Part shown: piece by piece, positions 45,915-56,478 of the stretch
Layout of the letters: the number at the start of each line of letters is the position of its first letter
How positions within the stretch are numbered: position 1 is the stretch's first letter
Source of the DNA: Rhizobium sp. 007
Lineage (GTDB): Bacteria; Pseudomonadota; Alphaproteobacteria; Rhizobiales; Rhizobiaceae
Length of the DNA: 64,000 bases
Direction of reading: 5' to 3'
Assembly (NCBI RefSeq): GCF_015353075.1
Contig: NZ_CP064187.1
Span: forward strand, 1,178,001 to 1,242,000
Made by a program: the position numbers and the translations under genes
The notes under the pieces: model-generated
Told to the model about the DNA's origin: nothing
What the model saw: only the letters and a program-made list of their open reading frames with translations
Database searches by the model: none

Positions 45915-46283
45915 GTGGCACGTATCGCTGGCGTCAACATCCCGACTGCGAAGCGCGTCGTTATCGCGCTGACCTACATTCACGGGATCGGTTCGAAATT
46001 CGCACAGGAAATCGTCGAGAAGGTCGGCATCCCGGCTGATCGCCGCGTGCACCAGCTCACGGACGCTGAAGTTCTTCAGATCCGCGAAACGATCGACCGC
46101 GACTATCAGGTCGAAGGTGACCTTCGTCGCGAAACCTCGATGAACATCAAGCGTCTGATGGACCTCGGCTGCTACCGCGGCCTGCGTCATCGCCGCGGCC
46201 TGCCGGTTCGCGGTCAGCGCACGCACACCAATGCCCGCACCCGCAAGGGCCCGGCAAAGGCGATCGCTGGTAAGAAGAAGTAA
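45915..46283 (+). CDS. rpsM: 30S ribosomal protein S13
   Basis: 122 residues from a GTG at 45915 ([16 protein letters not shown]), preceded by CAAGGAGAATAG. C-terminal tail [24 protein letters not shown] contacts the P-site tRNA. The longer ATG start at 45879 does not fit the family. Confidence 0.97.
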   Translation: MARIAGVNIPTAKRVVIALTYIHGIGSKFAQEIVEKVGIPADRRVHQLTDAEVLQIRETIDRDYQVEGDLRRETSMNIKRLMDLGCYRGLRHRRGLPVRGQRTHTNARTRKGPAKAIAGKKK

Positions 46284-46415
46284 TTTCCGGGAAACCGGGA
46301 GTGGGAGGCTGGCGGTCTGCGCCGGCCTCTTTTGAGTTTGGGGCGGGGCTGCAAGGCGCCGTTCCGGTGTAGCCGCTGGCATTACGGCGGTGAAGATATC
46401 CAAGAAAGGGATACA

Positions 46416-46805
46416 ATGGCCAAGGAAGCCGTCCGCGTTCGCCGTCGCGAACGTAAAAACATTTCGTCGGGTGTGGCTCACGTCAACTCGACCTTCAACA
46501 ACACGATGATCACCATCACTGACGCGCAGGGCAATGCAATCGCCTGGTCGTCCGCCGGTGCCAAGGGCTTTAAGGGTTCGCGCAAGTCGACCCCGTTCGC
46601 GGCCCAGATCGCTGCTGAAGATGCTGCCAAGAAGGCGCAGGAACATGGCATGAAGTCGCTGGAAGTCGAAGTTTGCGGTCCGGGTTCTGGTCGTGAATCC
46701 GCTCTGCGCGCGCTCCAGGCTGCCGGTTTCATGATCACGTCCATCCGCGACGTGACGCCGATCCCGCACAATGGCTGCCGCCCGCGCAAGAAGCGCCGCG
46801 TCTGA
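46416..46805 (+). CDS. rpsK: 30S ribosomal protein S11
   Basis: 129 residues ([36 protein letters not shown] ... [18 protein letters not shown]). Located at the platform near the E site. The ATG at 46416 matches the family; rpoA follows after 103 bases. Confidence 0.97.
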   Translation: MAKEAVRVRRRERKNISSGVAHVNSTFNNTMITITDAQGNAIAWSSAGAKGFKGSRKSTPFAAQIAAEDAAKKAQEHGMKSLEVEVCGPGSGRESALRALQAAGFMITSIRDVTPIPHNGCRPRKKRRV

Positions 46806-46908
46806 TCATCGCCACTCACAACACCGGTGAGCGTTTTGTTGACGCTCCCGGTGCTTCTCAAGCTCGGTTGCCACGATTGGATGGTGGCAACGAACGGAAG
46901 GCAAAAAA

Positions 46909-47919
46909 ATGATCCAGAAGAACTGGCAGGAATTGATCAAGCCGAACAAGGTCGAGTTCTCTTCGAACTCGCGCATCAAGGCGACGCTCGTTGCAGAGCC
47001 GCTGGAGCGCGGTTTCGGCCTGACCCTCGGCAACGCGCTTCGTCGCGTTCTGCTCTCGTCGCTGCGCGGTGCCGCTGTGACGGCCGTGCAGATCGACGGC
47101 GTGCTGCACGAATTCTCCTCGATTCCGGGCGTCCGCGAAGACGTGACGGATATCGTGCTCAACATCAAGGAAATCGCCATCAAGATGGATGGCGACGACG
47201 CAAAGCGCATGGTCGTCCGCAAGCAGGGCCCGGGCGTTGTGACGGCTGGCGACATCCAGACGGTCGGCGATATCGAAATCCTCAACCCTGAGCATGTCAT
47301 CTGCACGCTCGACGAGGGCGCCGAGATCCGCATGGAATTCACGGTCAACAACGGCAAGGGCTACGTTCCGGCCGAACGCAATCGTGCGGAAGATGCTCCG
47401 ATCGGCCTGATCCCGGTCGACAGCCTCTATTCGCCGGTCAAGAAGGTGTCCTACAAGGTTGAAAACACCCGCGAAGGACAGGTTCTCGACTACGACAAGC
47501 TGACGATGACCATCGAAACCGATGGCTCCGTTTCCGGCGAAGACGCCGTCGCTTTTGCGGCACGCATCCTCCAGGACCAGCTTGGCGTCTTCGTCAACTT
47601 CGACGAGCCGCAGAAGGAAGCCGAAGAGGAAGCAGTCACCGAACTCGCTTTCAACCCGGCGCTCCTCAAGAAGGTAGACGAACTCGAACTGTCGGTCCGC
47701 TCGGCAAACTGCCTGAAGAACGACAACATCGTCTACATCGGCGACCTCATTCAGAAGACCGAAGCAGAAATGCTCCGCACGCCGAATTTTGGTCGCAAGT
47801 CGCTGAACGAAATCAAGGAAGTTCTCGCTTCCATGGGCCTGCATCTCGGCATGGAAGTGCCGGCATGGCCGCCTGAGAACATCGAAGATCTCGCCAAGCG
47901 GTACGAAGACCAGTACTAA
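46909..47919 (+). CDS. rpoA: DNA-directed RNA polymerase subunit alpha
   Basis: 336 residues. The N-terminal assembly domain ([33 protein letters not shown]) nucleates the core enzyme; the C-terminal domain ([58 protein letters not shown]) contacts UP elements and activators. Confidence 0.98.
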   Translation: MIQKNWQELIKPNKVEFSSNSRIKATLVAEPLERGFGLTLGNALRRVLLSSLRGAAVTAVQIDGVLHEFSSIPGVREDVTDIVLNIKEIAIKMDGDDAKRMVVRKQGPGVVTAGDIQTVGDIEILNPEHVICTLDEGAEIRMEFTVNNGKGYVPAERNRAEDAPIGLIPVDSLYSPVKKVSYKVENTREGQVLDYDKLTMTIETDGSVSGEDAVAFAARILQDQLGVFVNFDEPQKEAEEEAVTELAFNPALLKKVDELELSVRSANCLKNDNIVYIGDLIQKTEAEMLRTPNFGRKSLNEIKEVLASMGLHLGMEVPAWPPENIEDLAKRYEDQY

Positions 47920-47964
47920 CCATCAAACGGCGGGCGAGATGCCTGCATGTGAAGGAGAATAGCA

Positions 47965-48387
47965 ATGCGCCACGGTAAAGCCGGCCGCAAGCTGAATAGA
48001 ACCGCAAGCCACCGCAAGGCGATGTTCGCCAACATGGCGGCTTCGCTCATCACGCATGAGCAGATCGTGACGACCCTGCCGAAAGCAAAGGAAATCCGTC
48101 CGATCGTTGAAAAGCTCGTTACCCTTGGCAAGCGCGGCGACCTGCACGCTCGCCGTCAGGCGATTTCGCAGATCAAGGACGCCGCAGTCGTTTCGAAGCT
48201 TTTCGACACGATCGCTTCGCGCTACGCAACCCGCAATGGCGGCTACCTGCGTATCATGAAGGCCGGCTTCCGCCAGGGCGATAACGCCGCTCTCGCCGTC
48301 ATCGAATTCGTTGACCGCGACACCTTCGCCAAGGGCGCAGCCGACAAGGCCCGCTCCGCTGCCGAAGAGCAGGCCGTCGCCGCCTGA
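47965..48387 (+). CDS. rplQ: 50S ribosomal protein L17
   Basis: 140 residues ([43 protein letters not shown]). Last gene of the alpha block, at the tunnel exit. Followed by a strong terminator. Confidence 0.98.
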   Translation: MRHGKAGRKLNRTASHRKAMFANMAASLITHEQIVTTLPKAKEIRPIVEKLVTLGKRGDLHARRQAISQIKDAAVVSKLFDTIASRYATRNGGYLRIMKAGFRQGDNAALAVIEFVDRDTFAKGAADKARSAAEEQAVAA

Positions 48388-48412
48388 TACTGTCCGGTTC
48401 ACCGGAAGCAAG

Positions 48413-48445
48413 CAGCCGGGCTCGAGAAGCCCGGCTGTTTTTGTT
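48413..48445 (+). terminator. Rho-independent terminator after rplQ
   Basis: CAGCCGGGCT-CGAGA-AGCCCGGCTG, a perfect 10-bp stem, followed by TTTTTGTTT. Confidence 0.92.
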
Positions 48446-48536
48446 TGTCGCTTTTGGACGTGTTGAACGCCGATTGCGCTATGCGAAACTGACGCGGCTG
48501 GCGATTTCAACGCCGTTATAGCCTGACACTGCAGGC

Positions 48537-49193
48537 TCACGCGGCGGTCGCCGCCGCCCGGCTGTCTTGCCGTCCTTGCCCGCGCTTCCTGCTGCGGGCG
48601 ATCGGCCTCCAGGAGCGGTAGAGGATCAGCAGGATCAGAAGGCCGACATAGATGTATTGCTCGGGGCCTAAGACCTTGGTCGAGAGGGCGAAGTGCAGCG
48701 CGCCGCAGGCTGCGACGATGTAGACGAGGCGGTGGAGGCGGACCCAGGCCGGGCCGAGGCGGCGGATCGAGAAATTGTTGGATGTCAGCGCAAGCGGAAT
48801 GAGCAGCGTCAGGCCCGCCATGCCGAACATGATGAAGGGCCGTTTCACGACATCGTCGATGACAGCTTGAATGATCAATTCCTGGTCGAGCACCATGTAG
48901 ACGGTGAAATGCATTGCGACATAGTAGAAGCAGAGCAGGCCGAGGCAACGGCGGTAGCGCAGGTAATTCCAGCCGAAGAGATCGCGGGCAGGGCTGACGG
49001 CGAGCGTCAGGATCAGGAAGCGGATCGCCCAGATGCCGAGAAACAGTTCGAAGGTCTTGACCGGATCGGCGCCGAGACCGTCCGTGGCGCCGAGGTAGAA
49101 ATACCAGGCGGCGGGCAGGAGCCCCGCCACGTAGAGCAGCCAGACGGATGCCGGCTGCCAGCGTTTCGCAAGCGTCAGCGAGAAATCCGTCAT
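48537..49193 (-). CDS. msrQ: Heme-binding membrane subunit MsrQ of methionine sulfoxide reductase
   Basis: 218 residues with about six hydrophobic segments and heme-ligand histidines in YVAMHFTVYMVL and RLHRLVYIVAACGALHFALS, as in the YedZ/ferric-reductase-like family. MsrQ passes electrons from the quinone pool or flavin reductase to the periplasmic MsrP, which repairs oxidised methionines in envelope proteins. The start overlaps the msrP stop by one base (TGATG). Confidence 0.94.
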   Translation of the reverse strand: MTDFSLTLAKRWQPASVWLLYVAGLLPAAWYFYLGATDGLGADPVKTFELFLGIWAIRFLILTLAVSPARDLFGWNYLRYRRCLGLLCFYYVAMHFTVYMVLDQELIIQAVIDDVVKRPFIMFGMAGLTLLIPLALTSNNFSIRRLGPAWVRLHRLVYIVAACGALHFALSTKVLGPEQYIYVGLLILLILYRSWRPIARSRKRGQGRQDSRAAATAA

Positions 49194-50140
49194 CAGAAAT
49201 TCGCCTTCAGGTCCATACCGGAATAGAGGCTTGCGACCTCATCGGCGTAACCGTTGAAAGGCAGCGTCGGATGGCGGCTGGCGCCGAAGAAGCCGCTTTC
49301 GCCGATGCGCCGTTCGCTCGCCTGGCTCCAGCGGGGATGATCGACCGCCGGATTGACGTTGGCATAGAAGCCGTATTCCTGCGGGTTGGTGACCTGCCAG
49401 GTGTTCTTCGGCTGCTGGTCGGTGAGCGTGATCTTCACGATCGACTTGATGCCCTTGAAGCCATATTTCCACGGCACGACGAGGCGGATGGGCGCACCAT
49501 TCTGGTTCGGCAGCGTTTCGCCATAGAGACCGACGGCAAGCAGCGTCAGCGGGTGGCGGGCCTCGTCGAGGCGCAGGCCCTCGACATAAGGCCATTCGAG
49601 TGACTGGAAGATGCCTTTCTGGCCCGGCATTTCGTCCGGCCGGACGACGGTTTCAAAGGCGACGTACTTGGCGCTGCCCAGCGGCTCCACCTTGTCGAGC
49701 AGGGCTGCAAGCGGGAAGCCGTCCCAGGGGATCACCATCGACCAGGCCTCGACACAGCGCATGCGGTAGACGCGCTCCTCGATCGGAAATTCCTTGATCA
49801 GGGCCTCGATATCGAAGGTGCCCGGTTTGCCGACCATGCCGTCGACCTTAACGGTCCAGGGCAGGGGCTTGAAGTCGCCGGAAAGGGCCGCGGGATCTCC
49901 CTTGTCGAGGCCGAATTCGTAAAAGTTGTTATAGGTCGTCACATCCTTCAGCGGCGTCGTTTTTTCATCGACCTTGTACTTGCTCTCGATGACGGAAAGT
50001 GCCGCAGCGCTCGCCTTGCCGGCCCCATAGAGCGCCATGGCGCCGAGCGTTGCAGCCCCAAGGAACTCGCGGCGGCGGAGATAGACCTGGCGCGGCGTGA
50101 TCTCCGAAGACGGGATCTTTGGCGGATGATAAGCCGGCAT
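49193..50140 (-). CDS. msrP: Molybdopterin-dependent protein-methionine-sulfoxide reductase catalytic subunit MsrP
   Basis: 315 residues from the ATG at 50140, preceded by AGGAGGA. Twin-arginine signal ([27 protein letters not shown]) directs the folded molybdoenzyme to the periplasm. The sulfite-oxidase-type fold contains the Mo-ligating cysteine in [17 protein letters not shown], and [17 protein letters not shown]. Co-translated with msrQ. The long upstream open frame to 50458 has no family match. Confidence 0.95.
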   Translation of the reverse strand: MPAYHPPKIPSSEITPRQVYLRRREFLGAATLGAMALYGAGKASAAALSVIESKYKVDEKTTPLKDVTTYNNFYEFGLDKGDPAALSGDFKPLPWTVKVDGMVGKPGTFDIEALIKEFPIEERVYRMRCVEAWSMVIPWDGFPLAALLDKVEPLGSAKYVAFETVVRPDEMPGQKGIFQSLEWPYVEGLRLDEARHPLTLLAVGLYGETLPNQNGAPIRLVVPWKYGFKGIKSIVKITLTDQQPKNTWQVTNPQEYGFYANVNPAVDHPRWSQASERRIGESGFFGASRHPTLPFNGYADEVASLYSGMDLKANF

Positions 50141-50469
50141 TTCGAAATCCTCCTGGGCGGGAACGGCCCGATATCTCAATAAACGCATCAGCAGCGTCTT
50201 TGGATGACTGTGTAGGCCTTGAAGATTGCTTTCGGGAAGCCAATTTTTTGTGTTCGGGTGTGATGGAATAGACTGTAACAAAAGGCTGCGATCCACCGTA
50301 TATGCCAGATGGGCGCAAATGGGCGGCGTACCGGATTTGCCCTTGCCGGTAGTGACAGTCCCGGCTGATTGGATTAGGACAATTCCAAAATGCAGCGGCT
50401 GCCCGGCCTGCAAGCTTTCTTGCCGTCCCGCATCGTCCGCGCAATTTCCGCAGATCAAGGAAGAAACCG
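50141..50469. other. Divergent intergenic region msrP/ilvD
   Basis: 329 bases between two divergent genes. I see no further gene. It must hold both promoters; no site is strong enough to mark. Confidence 0.5.
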
Positions 50470-52308
50470 ATGCCAGCTTACCGTTCCAGAACCACGACTC
50501 ACGGCCGCAACATGGCGGGCGCGCGCGGCCTTTGGCGCGCGACGGGCATGAAGGACGCGGATTTCGGCAAGCCGATCATCGCAGTGGTGAATTCCTTCAC
50601 CCAGTTCGTGCCTGGCCACGTGCATCTGAAGGACCTCGGCCAGCTTGTCGCCCGCGAGATCGAAGCGGCCGGTGGCGTTGCCAAGGAATTCAACACGATC
50701 GCCGTCGACGACGGCATCGCCATGGGCCATGACGGCATGCTCTATTCGCTGCCGTCGCGCGAACTGATCGCCGACAGCGTCGAATACATGGTCAACGCCC
50801 ATTGCGCCGACGCCATGGTCTGCATCTCGAACTGCGACAAGATCACCCCCGGCATGCTGATGGCGTCGCTGCGCCTCAACATCCCGTCGGTCTTCGTTTC
50901 CGGCGGCCCGATGGAAGCTGGCAAGGTCGTGCTGCAGGGCAAGAAGCATGCGCTCGATCTGGTCGATGCCATGGTTGCCGCCGCTGACGACAAGATCAGC
51001 GACGAGGATGTTCAGACGATCGAGCGCTCAGCCTGTCCGACCTGCGGCTCGTGCTCCGGCATGTTCACGGCCAATTCCATGAACTGCCTGACAGAAGCGC
51101 TCGGCCTGTCGCTGCCCGGCAACGGCTCGACACTTGCAACCCATGCCGACCGCAAACGCCTCTTCGTCGAGGCCGGGCACCTGATCGTCGATCTCGCCCG
51201 CCGATACTACGAGCAGGACGACGTCAAGGCGCTGCCGCGCACGATCGCTTCGAAGCGGGCCTTTGAAAACGCCATGGCGCTCGATATCGCCATGGGCGGC
51301 TCGACCAATACCGTTCTGCACATCCTGGCTGCCGCCCATGAAGGCGAGGTCGATTTCACGCTGGCCGACATCGACGCGCTGTCGCGCCGCGTGCCGTGCC
51401 TTTCCAAGGTCGCGCCGGCCAAGGCCGACGTGCACATGGAAGACGTCCACCGCGCCGGCGGCATCATGTCGATCCTCGGCGAGCTGGACAAAGGCGGTCT
51501 GCTCAACCGCGACTGCCCGACCGTTCATGCCGAGACGCTGGGTGACGCCATCGATCGCTGGGATATCACCCGCACCAGCAGCGAGACGGTTCGCGACTTC
51601 TACCTCGCGGCCCCCGGCGGCATCCCGACCCAGGTCGCCTTCAGCCAGAACGCCCGCTGGGAAGAGCTGGATACCGACCGGGAAAAGGGCGTCATCCGCT
51701 CGGTCGAGCATCCGTTCTCGAAGGATGGCGGCCTGGCTGTCCTCAAGGGTAACCTCGCGCTCGACGGCTGCATCGTGAAGACGGCGGGCGTCGATGAATC
51801 GATCCTGAAATTCTCCGGTCCGGCCAAGGTCTACGAAAGCCAGGATGCTGCGGTGAAAGCCATCCTCGGCAATGAGGTGGTCGCGGGCGACGTCGTCGTC
51901 ATCCGCTACGAGGGCCCGAAGGGCGGCCCCGGCATGCAGGAAATGCTCTATCCGACGAGCTATTTGAAGTCGAAGGGCCTCGGCAAGGCGTGCGCGCTGA
52001 TCACCGACGGCCGCTTCTCCGGTGGCACCTCCGGCCTCTCGATCGGCCACGTTTCGCCGGAAGCGGCGAACGGCGGCACGATCGGCTTGGTGCGCCCGGG
52101 TGACGTGATCGATATCGACATCCCGAACCGCACGATCAGCCTGCGCATCAGCGACGCCGAACTTGCGACCCGCCGTTCCGAGCAGGAAGAGAAGGGCTGG
52201 CATCCGGCCGAACACCGCAAGCGCAATGTCACGACGGCGCTGAAGGCCTATGCGGCTTTCGCGACGAGCGCGGACCGCGGCGCCGTGCGCGATCTCGGCG
52301 GCCGCTGA
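50470..52308 (+). CDS. ilvD: Dihydroxy-acid dehydratase
   Basis: 612 residues, the iron-sulfur enzyme that dehydrates 2,3-dihydroxy acids to 2-keto acids in valine, leucine and isoleucine synthesis. Cluster cysteines are in [12 protein letters not shown] and [24 protein letters not shown]; the C-terminal [19 protein letters not shown] region forms the active site. Starts [23 protein letters not shown] after AAGGAAGAA. Ends at a terminator. Confidence 0.97.
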   Translation: MPAYRSRTTTHGRNMAGARGLWRATGMKDADFGKPIIAVVNSFTQFVPGHVHLKDLGQLVAREIEAAGGVAKEFNTIAVDDGIAMGHDGMLYSLPSRELIADSVEYMVNAHCADAMVCISNCDKITPGMLMASLRLNIPSVFVSGGPMEAGKVVLQGKKHALDLVDAMVAAADDKISDEDVQTIERSACPTCGSCSGMFTANSMNCLTEALGLSLPGNGSTLATHADRKRLFVEAGHLIVDLARRYYEQDDVKALPRTIASKRAFENAMALDIAMGGSTNTVLHILAAAHEGEVDFTLADIDALSRRVPCLSKVAPAKADVHMEDVHRAGGIMSILGELDKGGLLNRDCPTVHAETLGDAIDRWDITRTSSETVRDFYLAAPGGIPTQVAFSQNARWEELDTDREKGVIRSVEHPFSKDGGLAVLKGNLALDGCIVKTAGVDESILKFSGPAKVYESQDAAVKAILGNEVVAGDVVVIRYEGPKGGPGMQEMLYPTSYLKSKGLGKACALITDGRFSGGTSGLSIGHVSPEAANGGTIGLVRPGDVIDIDIPNRTISLRISDAELATRRSEQEEKGWHPAEHRKRNVTTALKAYAAFATSADRGAVRDLGGR

Positions 52309-52332
52309 GGAACTGCAAGACTCAATCAGGAG

Positions 52333-52367
52333 ACGGCGCGTTGCGGAATGCGGGCGCCGTTTTGTTT
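52333..52367 (+). terminator. Terminator after ilvD
   Basis: ACGGCGC-loop-GCGCCGT followed by TTTGTTTGT, 24 bases after the stop codon. Confidence 0.75.
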
Positions 52368-52671
52368 GTCTGTTCAGAGTAGTGCGGAATATCTTCCTTT
52401 GCAGATAAGGTGTCAGAGCGGTCTGCCGCTCGCACCTTGTCAGTAGATCTTAGATTCGATGGCGAAGTAGTGCAGCCTTGAAGGGCACGGCAACTATGCG
52501 CCTCCATGTCGGTCGTTGAAGCTACATCGTCCGACTTCTAAAAGCGGACATCGCCTAAAACCCAACTAGGCGGCGGCCAGCAAACGTCTCGCCGGTCCGC
52601 CCATCTTCGTTTCGGGGCTGTGCCGCGCGCCTCGGCGCCGCTACGGCACAAACTATCTGATCGCACGAAGC
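52368..52671. other. Gene-free stretch at the start of the accessory region
   Basis: No coding frame is convincing. It contains the sequence ACTTCTAAAAGCGGACATCGCC (52532-52553), a form of a motif that recurs near 56207 and 60710. Confidence 0.45.
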
Positions 52672-53256
52672 TCAACGCGGCCGACGCAGCATCGGGACGA
52701 GCGTCGGCGACGAACCGACCTGGATCGCGCCGAGCGGTTCGAAGCCATAGCGTCGGTAAAACGGAATGTTGCGCGGGTTCGAGGATTCCAAATAGGCTGG
52801 CGCGTGATCGCGGTCGCACCGTGCGAGTGCGTACGCCATCAAGGCGTCGCCGTGACCTTCGCCTTGATGCGCCGGGTCGACGCCGATCAGTGGCAGGTAC
52901 CAATGTGGTTCGGTCGGGTGGTACCTGGCCATCTGCTCGAATATGGCTGTGGTTTCGGGGGTAAGAGCGCGCGCAACCGTGCTCTCGAGCACCGCACCAA
53001 GCCCTTCGTCGTCGGAATGTACCCCGGGCGATAGCCACAGCGCCGTTCCGGCGTAGCCATCGGTGCAAAAGGCACTTCCGTTAGAGAATGCGCTGCTGCC
53101 GAACGCCCGGATCATTCGCGGCATCGCCGCAAGGTACTGGTGTGCCTGCGGCCAGGTCCATCGCGCCATAGGATCCGCTGCAAAGGCAAGCATGACCGTT
53201 TCGACCGCCAGATCTTCCTCGGCCGCGGCCATGACTCTCACTGTTGGCGATTTCAT
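52672..53256 (-). CDS. GNAT-family N-acetyltransferase
   Basis: 194 residues from the ATG at 53256, preceded by CAGGAGGGC. The acetyl-CoA-binding motif A is seen in LIGVDPAHQGEGHGDALMAYAL (Q/RxxGxG/A form) and the final 'PAYLESSNPRNIPFYRRYGFEPLG' is typical of GNAT proteins. The substrate is unknown; small-molecule or amine acetylation is usual. The codons before 53256 do not belong to the family. Confidence 0.9.
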   Translation of the reverse strand: MKSPTVRVMAAAEEDLAVETVMLAFAADPMARWTWPQAHQYLAAMPRMIRAFGSSAFSNGSAFCTDGYAGTALWLSPGVHSDDEGLGAVLESTVARALTPETTAIFEQMARYHPTEPHWYLPLIGVDPAHQGEGHGDALMAYALARCDRDHAPAYLESSNPRNIPFYRRYGFEPLGAIQVGSSPTLVPMLRRPR

Positions 53257-53496
53257 ACTGCCCTCCTGACGTAGGTGGTCCGACGAGGCGCCCGCGACCA
53301 TTCTCAGCTACGCATCGTAACCCGGACGGCGTGGAAGCGATACCGGTTGCTGCTGGCTCAGCGGCTCCCGATTCGCTCTCCGTAGCCGACAAGTGATTTT
53401 TTCGGGAGCCGTGAGAAGTCGTTCGAATGTCTCGAAGTCTCGGATGCGGATTTGCTGAATTTTGTCCGAGGGGCGGTCCCATATGAATTTGCGTGT

Positions 53497-54402
53497 TCAA
53501 CTTTCATTAGACCTTGGCGACGAACCCATTTCACCAAACAGCCAGTCGCGAAACGCTCTGATTTTCCGTTGGCGTAGAGCCCCTTCTGGATATACGACGT
53601 AGTAGCTCCACCTCGATCGCAGCGTCAGGTCAAAGGGTCGAAGGAGCCGGCCCGCGGCCAGATCGGCCGATACCAGTGCGGCTCTCCCCAGAAGCACCCC
53701 CTCACCCTGAACTGCGGCTTCGACGGCGTAGGAGGCGGAGTCGAACCGCACACCTGCGGTGGGGTTCACATCGTGAATGCCCGCGGCCTGAAGCCAGGCT
53801 GCCCAGTCGATGCGAAAGTTATCGTGGATCAACCGATGATACTTCAGGTCTGCCGGTGTCCGCAGTGGATGCTCACCGACCAGCAGTTCCGGACTGCAGA
53901 CCGGAGAGACGTCTTCTTCAGCCAATAATTCGGACACCACGCCCTCATAATTGCCTTCCCCAAACCTGATGGCGATGTCGACCCCGTCCCTGATAAAATC
54001 TGCGAAGGTACCCGAGGTCGACAGCCGCACGTCTATGTCGCTATGGGCGCGGTGAAACCGGATTAGCCGCGGCACGAGCCACCGTCCGGCGAAGCCATCC
54101 GACGTGCTCACATTGAGAACACCCGCCGATCTTGGCGCGCTGGCAGCAGTCGTCGCGACAGCGATCCGATCGAGCGCTGCGCCGACTTCGGCCGCATATG
54201 CGACCCCAGCTTGCGTCAGCTTCACCGATCGTGTCGCTCGTTCGAACAGCAAAGTGCCGAGCCCCTCTTCGAGATTGCGAACAGCCCGGCTGATCGCGCC
54301 ATGCGTAACGTGAAGTTCCGCGGCTGCTTTGGTGAAGCTGAGATGGCGGGCGGCGGCGTCGAATGCGGGGAGAGTCGTGAGGGGAGGTAGTCGGCGCGGC
54401 AT
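53497..54402 (-). CDS. LysR-family regulator, GcvA-like
   Basis: 301 residues. The N-terminus PRRLPPLTTLPAFDAAARHLSFTKAAAELHVTHGAISRAVRNLEE is characteristic of the GcvA/AmpR branch; the effector domain (GVLNVSTSDGFAGRWLVPRLIRFHRAHSDIDVRLSTS) is complete. A perfect palindrome (54411-54427) sits 9 bases upstream of its start codon, so autoregulation and control of the divergent DUF1127-like/VOC genes are likely (inference). Confidence 0.93.
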   Translation of the reverse strand: MPRRLPPLTTLPAFDAAARHLSFTKAAAELHVTHGAISRAVRNLEEGLGTLLFERATRSVKLTQAGVAYAAEVGAALDRIAVATTAASAPRSAGVLNVSTSDGFAGRWLVPRLIRFHRAHSDIDVRLSTSGTFADFIRDGVDIAIRFGEGNYEGVVSELLAEEDVSPVCSPELLVGEHPLRTPADLKYHRLIHDNFRIDWAAWLQAAGIHDVNPTAGVRFDSASYAVEAAVQGEGVLLGRAALVSADLAAGRLLRPFDLTLRSRWSYYVVYPEGALRQRKIRAFRDWLFGEMGSSPRSNES

Positions 54403-54410
54403 CAGTCACC

Positions 54411-54427
54411 TGTGAGTGAAACTCACA
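54411..54427. promoter_or_regulatory. Perfect palindrome, likely LysR operator
   Basis: TGTGAGT-GAA-ACTCACA contains the T-N11-A core TGAGTGAAACTCA. It lies between the LysR gene (start 54402) and the divergent gene at 54512. Confidence 0.6.
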
Positions 54428-54511
54428 AATACTGCAGGAATAATCGGTTGTCGTCCAGTCCCACTCCGCGCATCTTCGTCATCACAGCAGGCGGAAAGCT
54501 CCCTGCCAAAT

Positions 54512-54778
54512 ATGAAAGAGATCATCGTGACCACTACTCACACGTTAGATGCCACACCGCTTTTCTGCAAAAGGGCCTCCACGCCTGACGCTCAGATCGA
54601 AAATCCAATTAGGCTTGTAGGGCACCAGGCTGTCGCATTGGTCGTCGCCATCCAGGAGTGTTGGAGGATGCGGCACTTCGAACGCTTTTCGTCCGATCGG
54701 CTGCAGGACATCGGCTTTGAACGAGATTGGGACGGTTCGATCATCCGGCTCGACCGTCGGGAAAGATGTCTCTCGTGA
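54512..54778 (+). CDS. DUF1127-like small protein (88 aa)
   Basis: The C-terminal part (VVAIQECWRMRHFERFSSDRLQDIGFERDWDGSI) matches the pattern of DUF1127 domains (W...R...L..LsD..L.DIGl.R.eI), short proteins common in alphaproteobacteria, some of which influence RNA and metabolic regulation. The ATG at 54512 is preferred over 54416. Probably co-transcribed with the VOC gene 15 bases downstream. Confidence 0.6.
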   Translation: MKEIIVTTTHTLDATPLFCKRASTPDAQIENPIRLVGHQAVALVVAIQECWRMRHFERFSSDRLQDIGFERDWDGSIIRLDRRERCLS

Positions 54779-54793
54779 GAAAGGAGAATCGAG

Positions 54794-55255
54794 ATGAGAA
54801 TCTTCCCACACCTTTGGTTCGCATCCCAGGCAGAAGAAGCCATGGCGTTCTACACGTCTGTCTTCAAAGAATCGAAAACCCTAGGTCGCGTTGACCTTCC
54901 TGATCCTGAACTGTCGGTCGTCCGCTTCGAACTGGCCGGCCTGCCCATCGCCGCTTTGAACGCACATTCCCACGCAACATACAGTGAGGCGTTCTCGTTC
55001 CTTGTCGAAACGGACGACCAGGCGGAAACGGATTACTATTGGGACGCCCTGACCTCGGGTGGCGGCAAGGAACAACCATGCGGATGGCTCACTGATAAGT
55101 TTGGTGTCTACTGGCAGGTCACTCCGAAGGCGCTCCTGAAGTGGGTTGCCGACCCAGACCGGGAAAGGGCGGGCCGTGTCCTGCAGGCCATGTACAAGAT
55201 GACGAAGATCATCATCGCTGATCTCGAGCGCGCTTACAGCGGCGAAACTAGCTGA
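54794..55255 (+). CDS. VOC-family protein (PhnB/DUF899-type, 3-demethylubiquinone-like)
   Basis: 153 residues. The pattern IFPHLWFASQAEEAMAFYTSVF, then DYYWDALTSGGGKEQPCGWLTDKFGVYWQVTPKAL is typical of the vicinal-oxygen-chelate PhnB-like family ('3-demethylubiquinone-9 3-methyltransferase' annotations). The metal-dependent or binding role of this group is mostly unknown. AAGGAG precedes the ATG. Confidence 0.88.
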   Translation: MRIFPHLWFASQAEEAMAFYTSVFKESKTLGRVDLPDPELSVVRFELAGLPIAALNAHSHATYSEAFSFLVETDDQAETDYYWDALTSGGGKEQPCGWLTDKFGVYWQVTPKALLKWVADPDRERAGRVLQAMYKMTKIIIADLERAYSGETS

Positions 55256-55319
55256 GCGCAAGCGACGGCAGCGTCGCATTTTCCCTGCTCATTATCCCTA
55301 CTTATCGATGGAGGAACCC

Positions 55320-56050
55320 ATGGCAAATCTGATGGGCAAGAAGGTTATTGTTGTCGGAGGCAGCTCCGGAATTGGCCTTGGTGTCGCGGCCGCAACGCTT
55401 GAGCGCGGTGCGGACCTGATGATCGTTGGCAGATCGGCGGACAAGCTGGAGAGGGCGAGGAGGGCTCTAGGTGTTGACGGGCGAGTGGAAACGTTCGCCG
55501 CCGACATGACCCAGGAAGCCAACATTGCCGCCCTATTCGAAAGAATTGGAGTGTTCGATCATTTGGTCTCGACGGCCGGCACGCCGCCGCCGGGTGATCC
55601 TATCGACCAAACCGATATCGACAATGTCCGGCGCTTTATCGACAACAAGCTCGTCGGTGCAGTTCTCGTTGCCAAATATGCTGCGCGAACGCTTAGCCGC
55701 GGCGGTAGCATGACGTTCACGTCGGGGATCAACAAGGATCGTCCGCCGGTCCCTGGTGGTGCGGTCGTCTCTGCGATAGCCGGTTCGTTCACCTATCTCG
55801 CGCGAGCACCTCGCTTGAACTTGCGCCGTCACGTGTGAATGTCATATCCCCAGGTTGGGTGGACACACCGATGTTTACCGAGCTCGCTGGCGAGGCGAAG
55901 TCTCAGCTCTTCGAGGCCATGGCCGCGCGTCTTCCATCGGGAAAGATCGCGACTCCGGCTGACGTTGCTCTGGCCTATGTCTATCTGATGGAGAGCGAGT
56001 TCACGACTGGCCAGACCATCAACATCGATGGCGGTCAGAGCTTGATTTAA
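55320..56050 (+). pseudogene. Short-chain dehydrogenase, frameshifted
   Basis: The first frame (MANLMGKKVIVVGGSSGIGLGVAAATLERG from 55320, after GGAGGAACC) carries the SDR cofactor motif GGSSGIG and runs to SFTYLARA. A shift at about 55805-55812 then leads to SLELAPSRVNVISPGWVDTPMF, and the C-terminal part ends in TTGQTINIDGGQSLI. Together they make a complete SDR of about 240 residues that is missing one base. The usual catalytic Tyr-x-x-x-Lys is replaced by a 'SGINKDRPPVPGG..VSAIAGSFTYLARA' region, as in the divergent SDR group lacking YxxxK. As written, the protein is truncated. Confidence 0.85.
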
Positions 56051-56478
56051 GAGCGACTGTTCGCTTGGAAGACAGAGGCTATTGCCCTGGGTAACACAGC
56101 CTCCCTTGAGGATGGCAAGAAAGCATGGGCAGGGAGTGACCGTTTTCCTCGAGCAATTCGGCTTTTTCGCGCCCGCATATCGGTCGTCAAAGCCACGTTG
56201 AGCAACTTCCAAAAGCGGACTTCGCGAGCGCTCGCACCGGAATTTCGCGGCTGCGGACCCACCCAACTGCCTCTGCGAGCTTCGGCCACCGCTTAACCGA
56301 CGGTTGAAGCGGAAGTTATGGGCGGACGGTCGAGAAGGCGTGATCGGATCCATTGTTCTGGGCGGGCAAACCACACCCACTAACACCAGAATTGGATCCG
56401 CTCTGGGAGGCTGGACGATTAAAAGACGAAAACCTAAAAGAGATTAAGCCCAAACCCGCCTCTTGAAGGAGGAGAAAA
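56051..56478. other. Gene-free stretch with an inverted repeat
   Basis: No gene is supported. It holds the motif CTTCCAAAAGCGGACTTCGCG (about 56207-56227) shared with other gaps of the region, and an inverted repeat (CGGATCCA..TCTGG, 56345-56361, against CCAGA.TTGGATCCG, 56386-56400) 80 bases upstream of the GFA gene. The latter could be an operator or a transcript hairpin. Confidence 0.45.

Noticed and set aside
55829..56386. Minus-strand frame of 185 codons across the SDR 3' end
   Set aside because: It overlaps the recognisable SDR C-terminus on the other strand and has no domain or ribosome-binding site.
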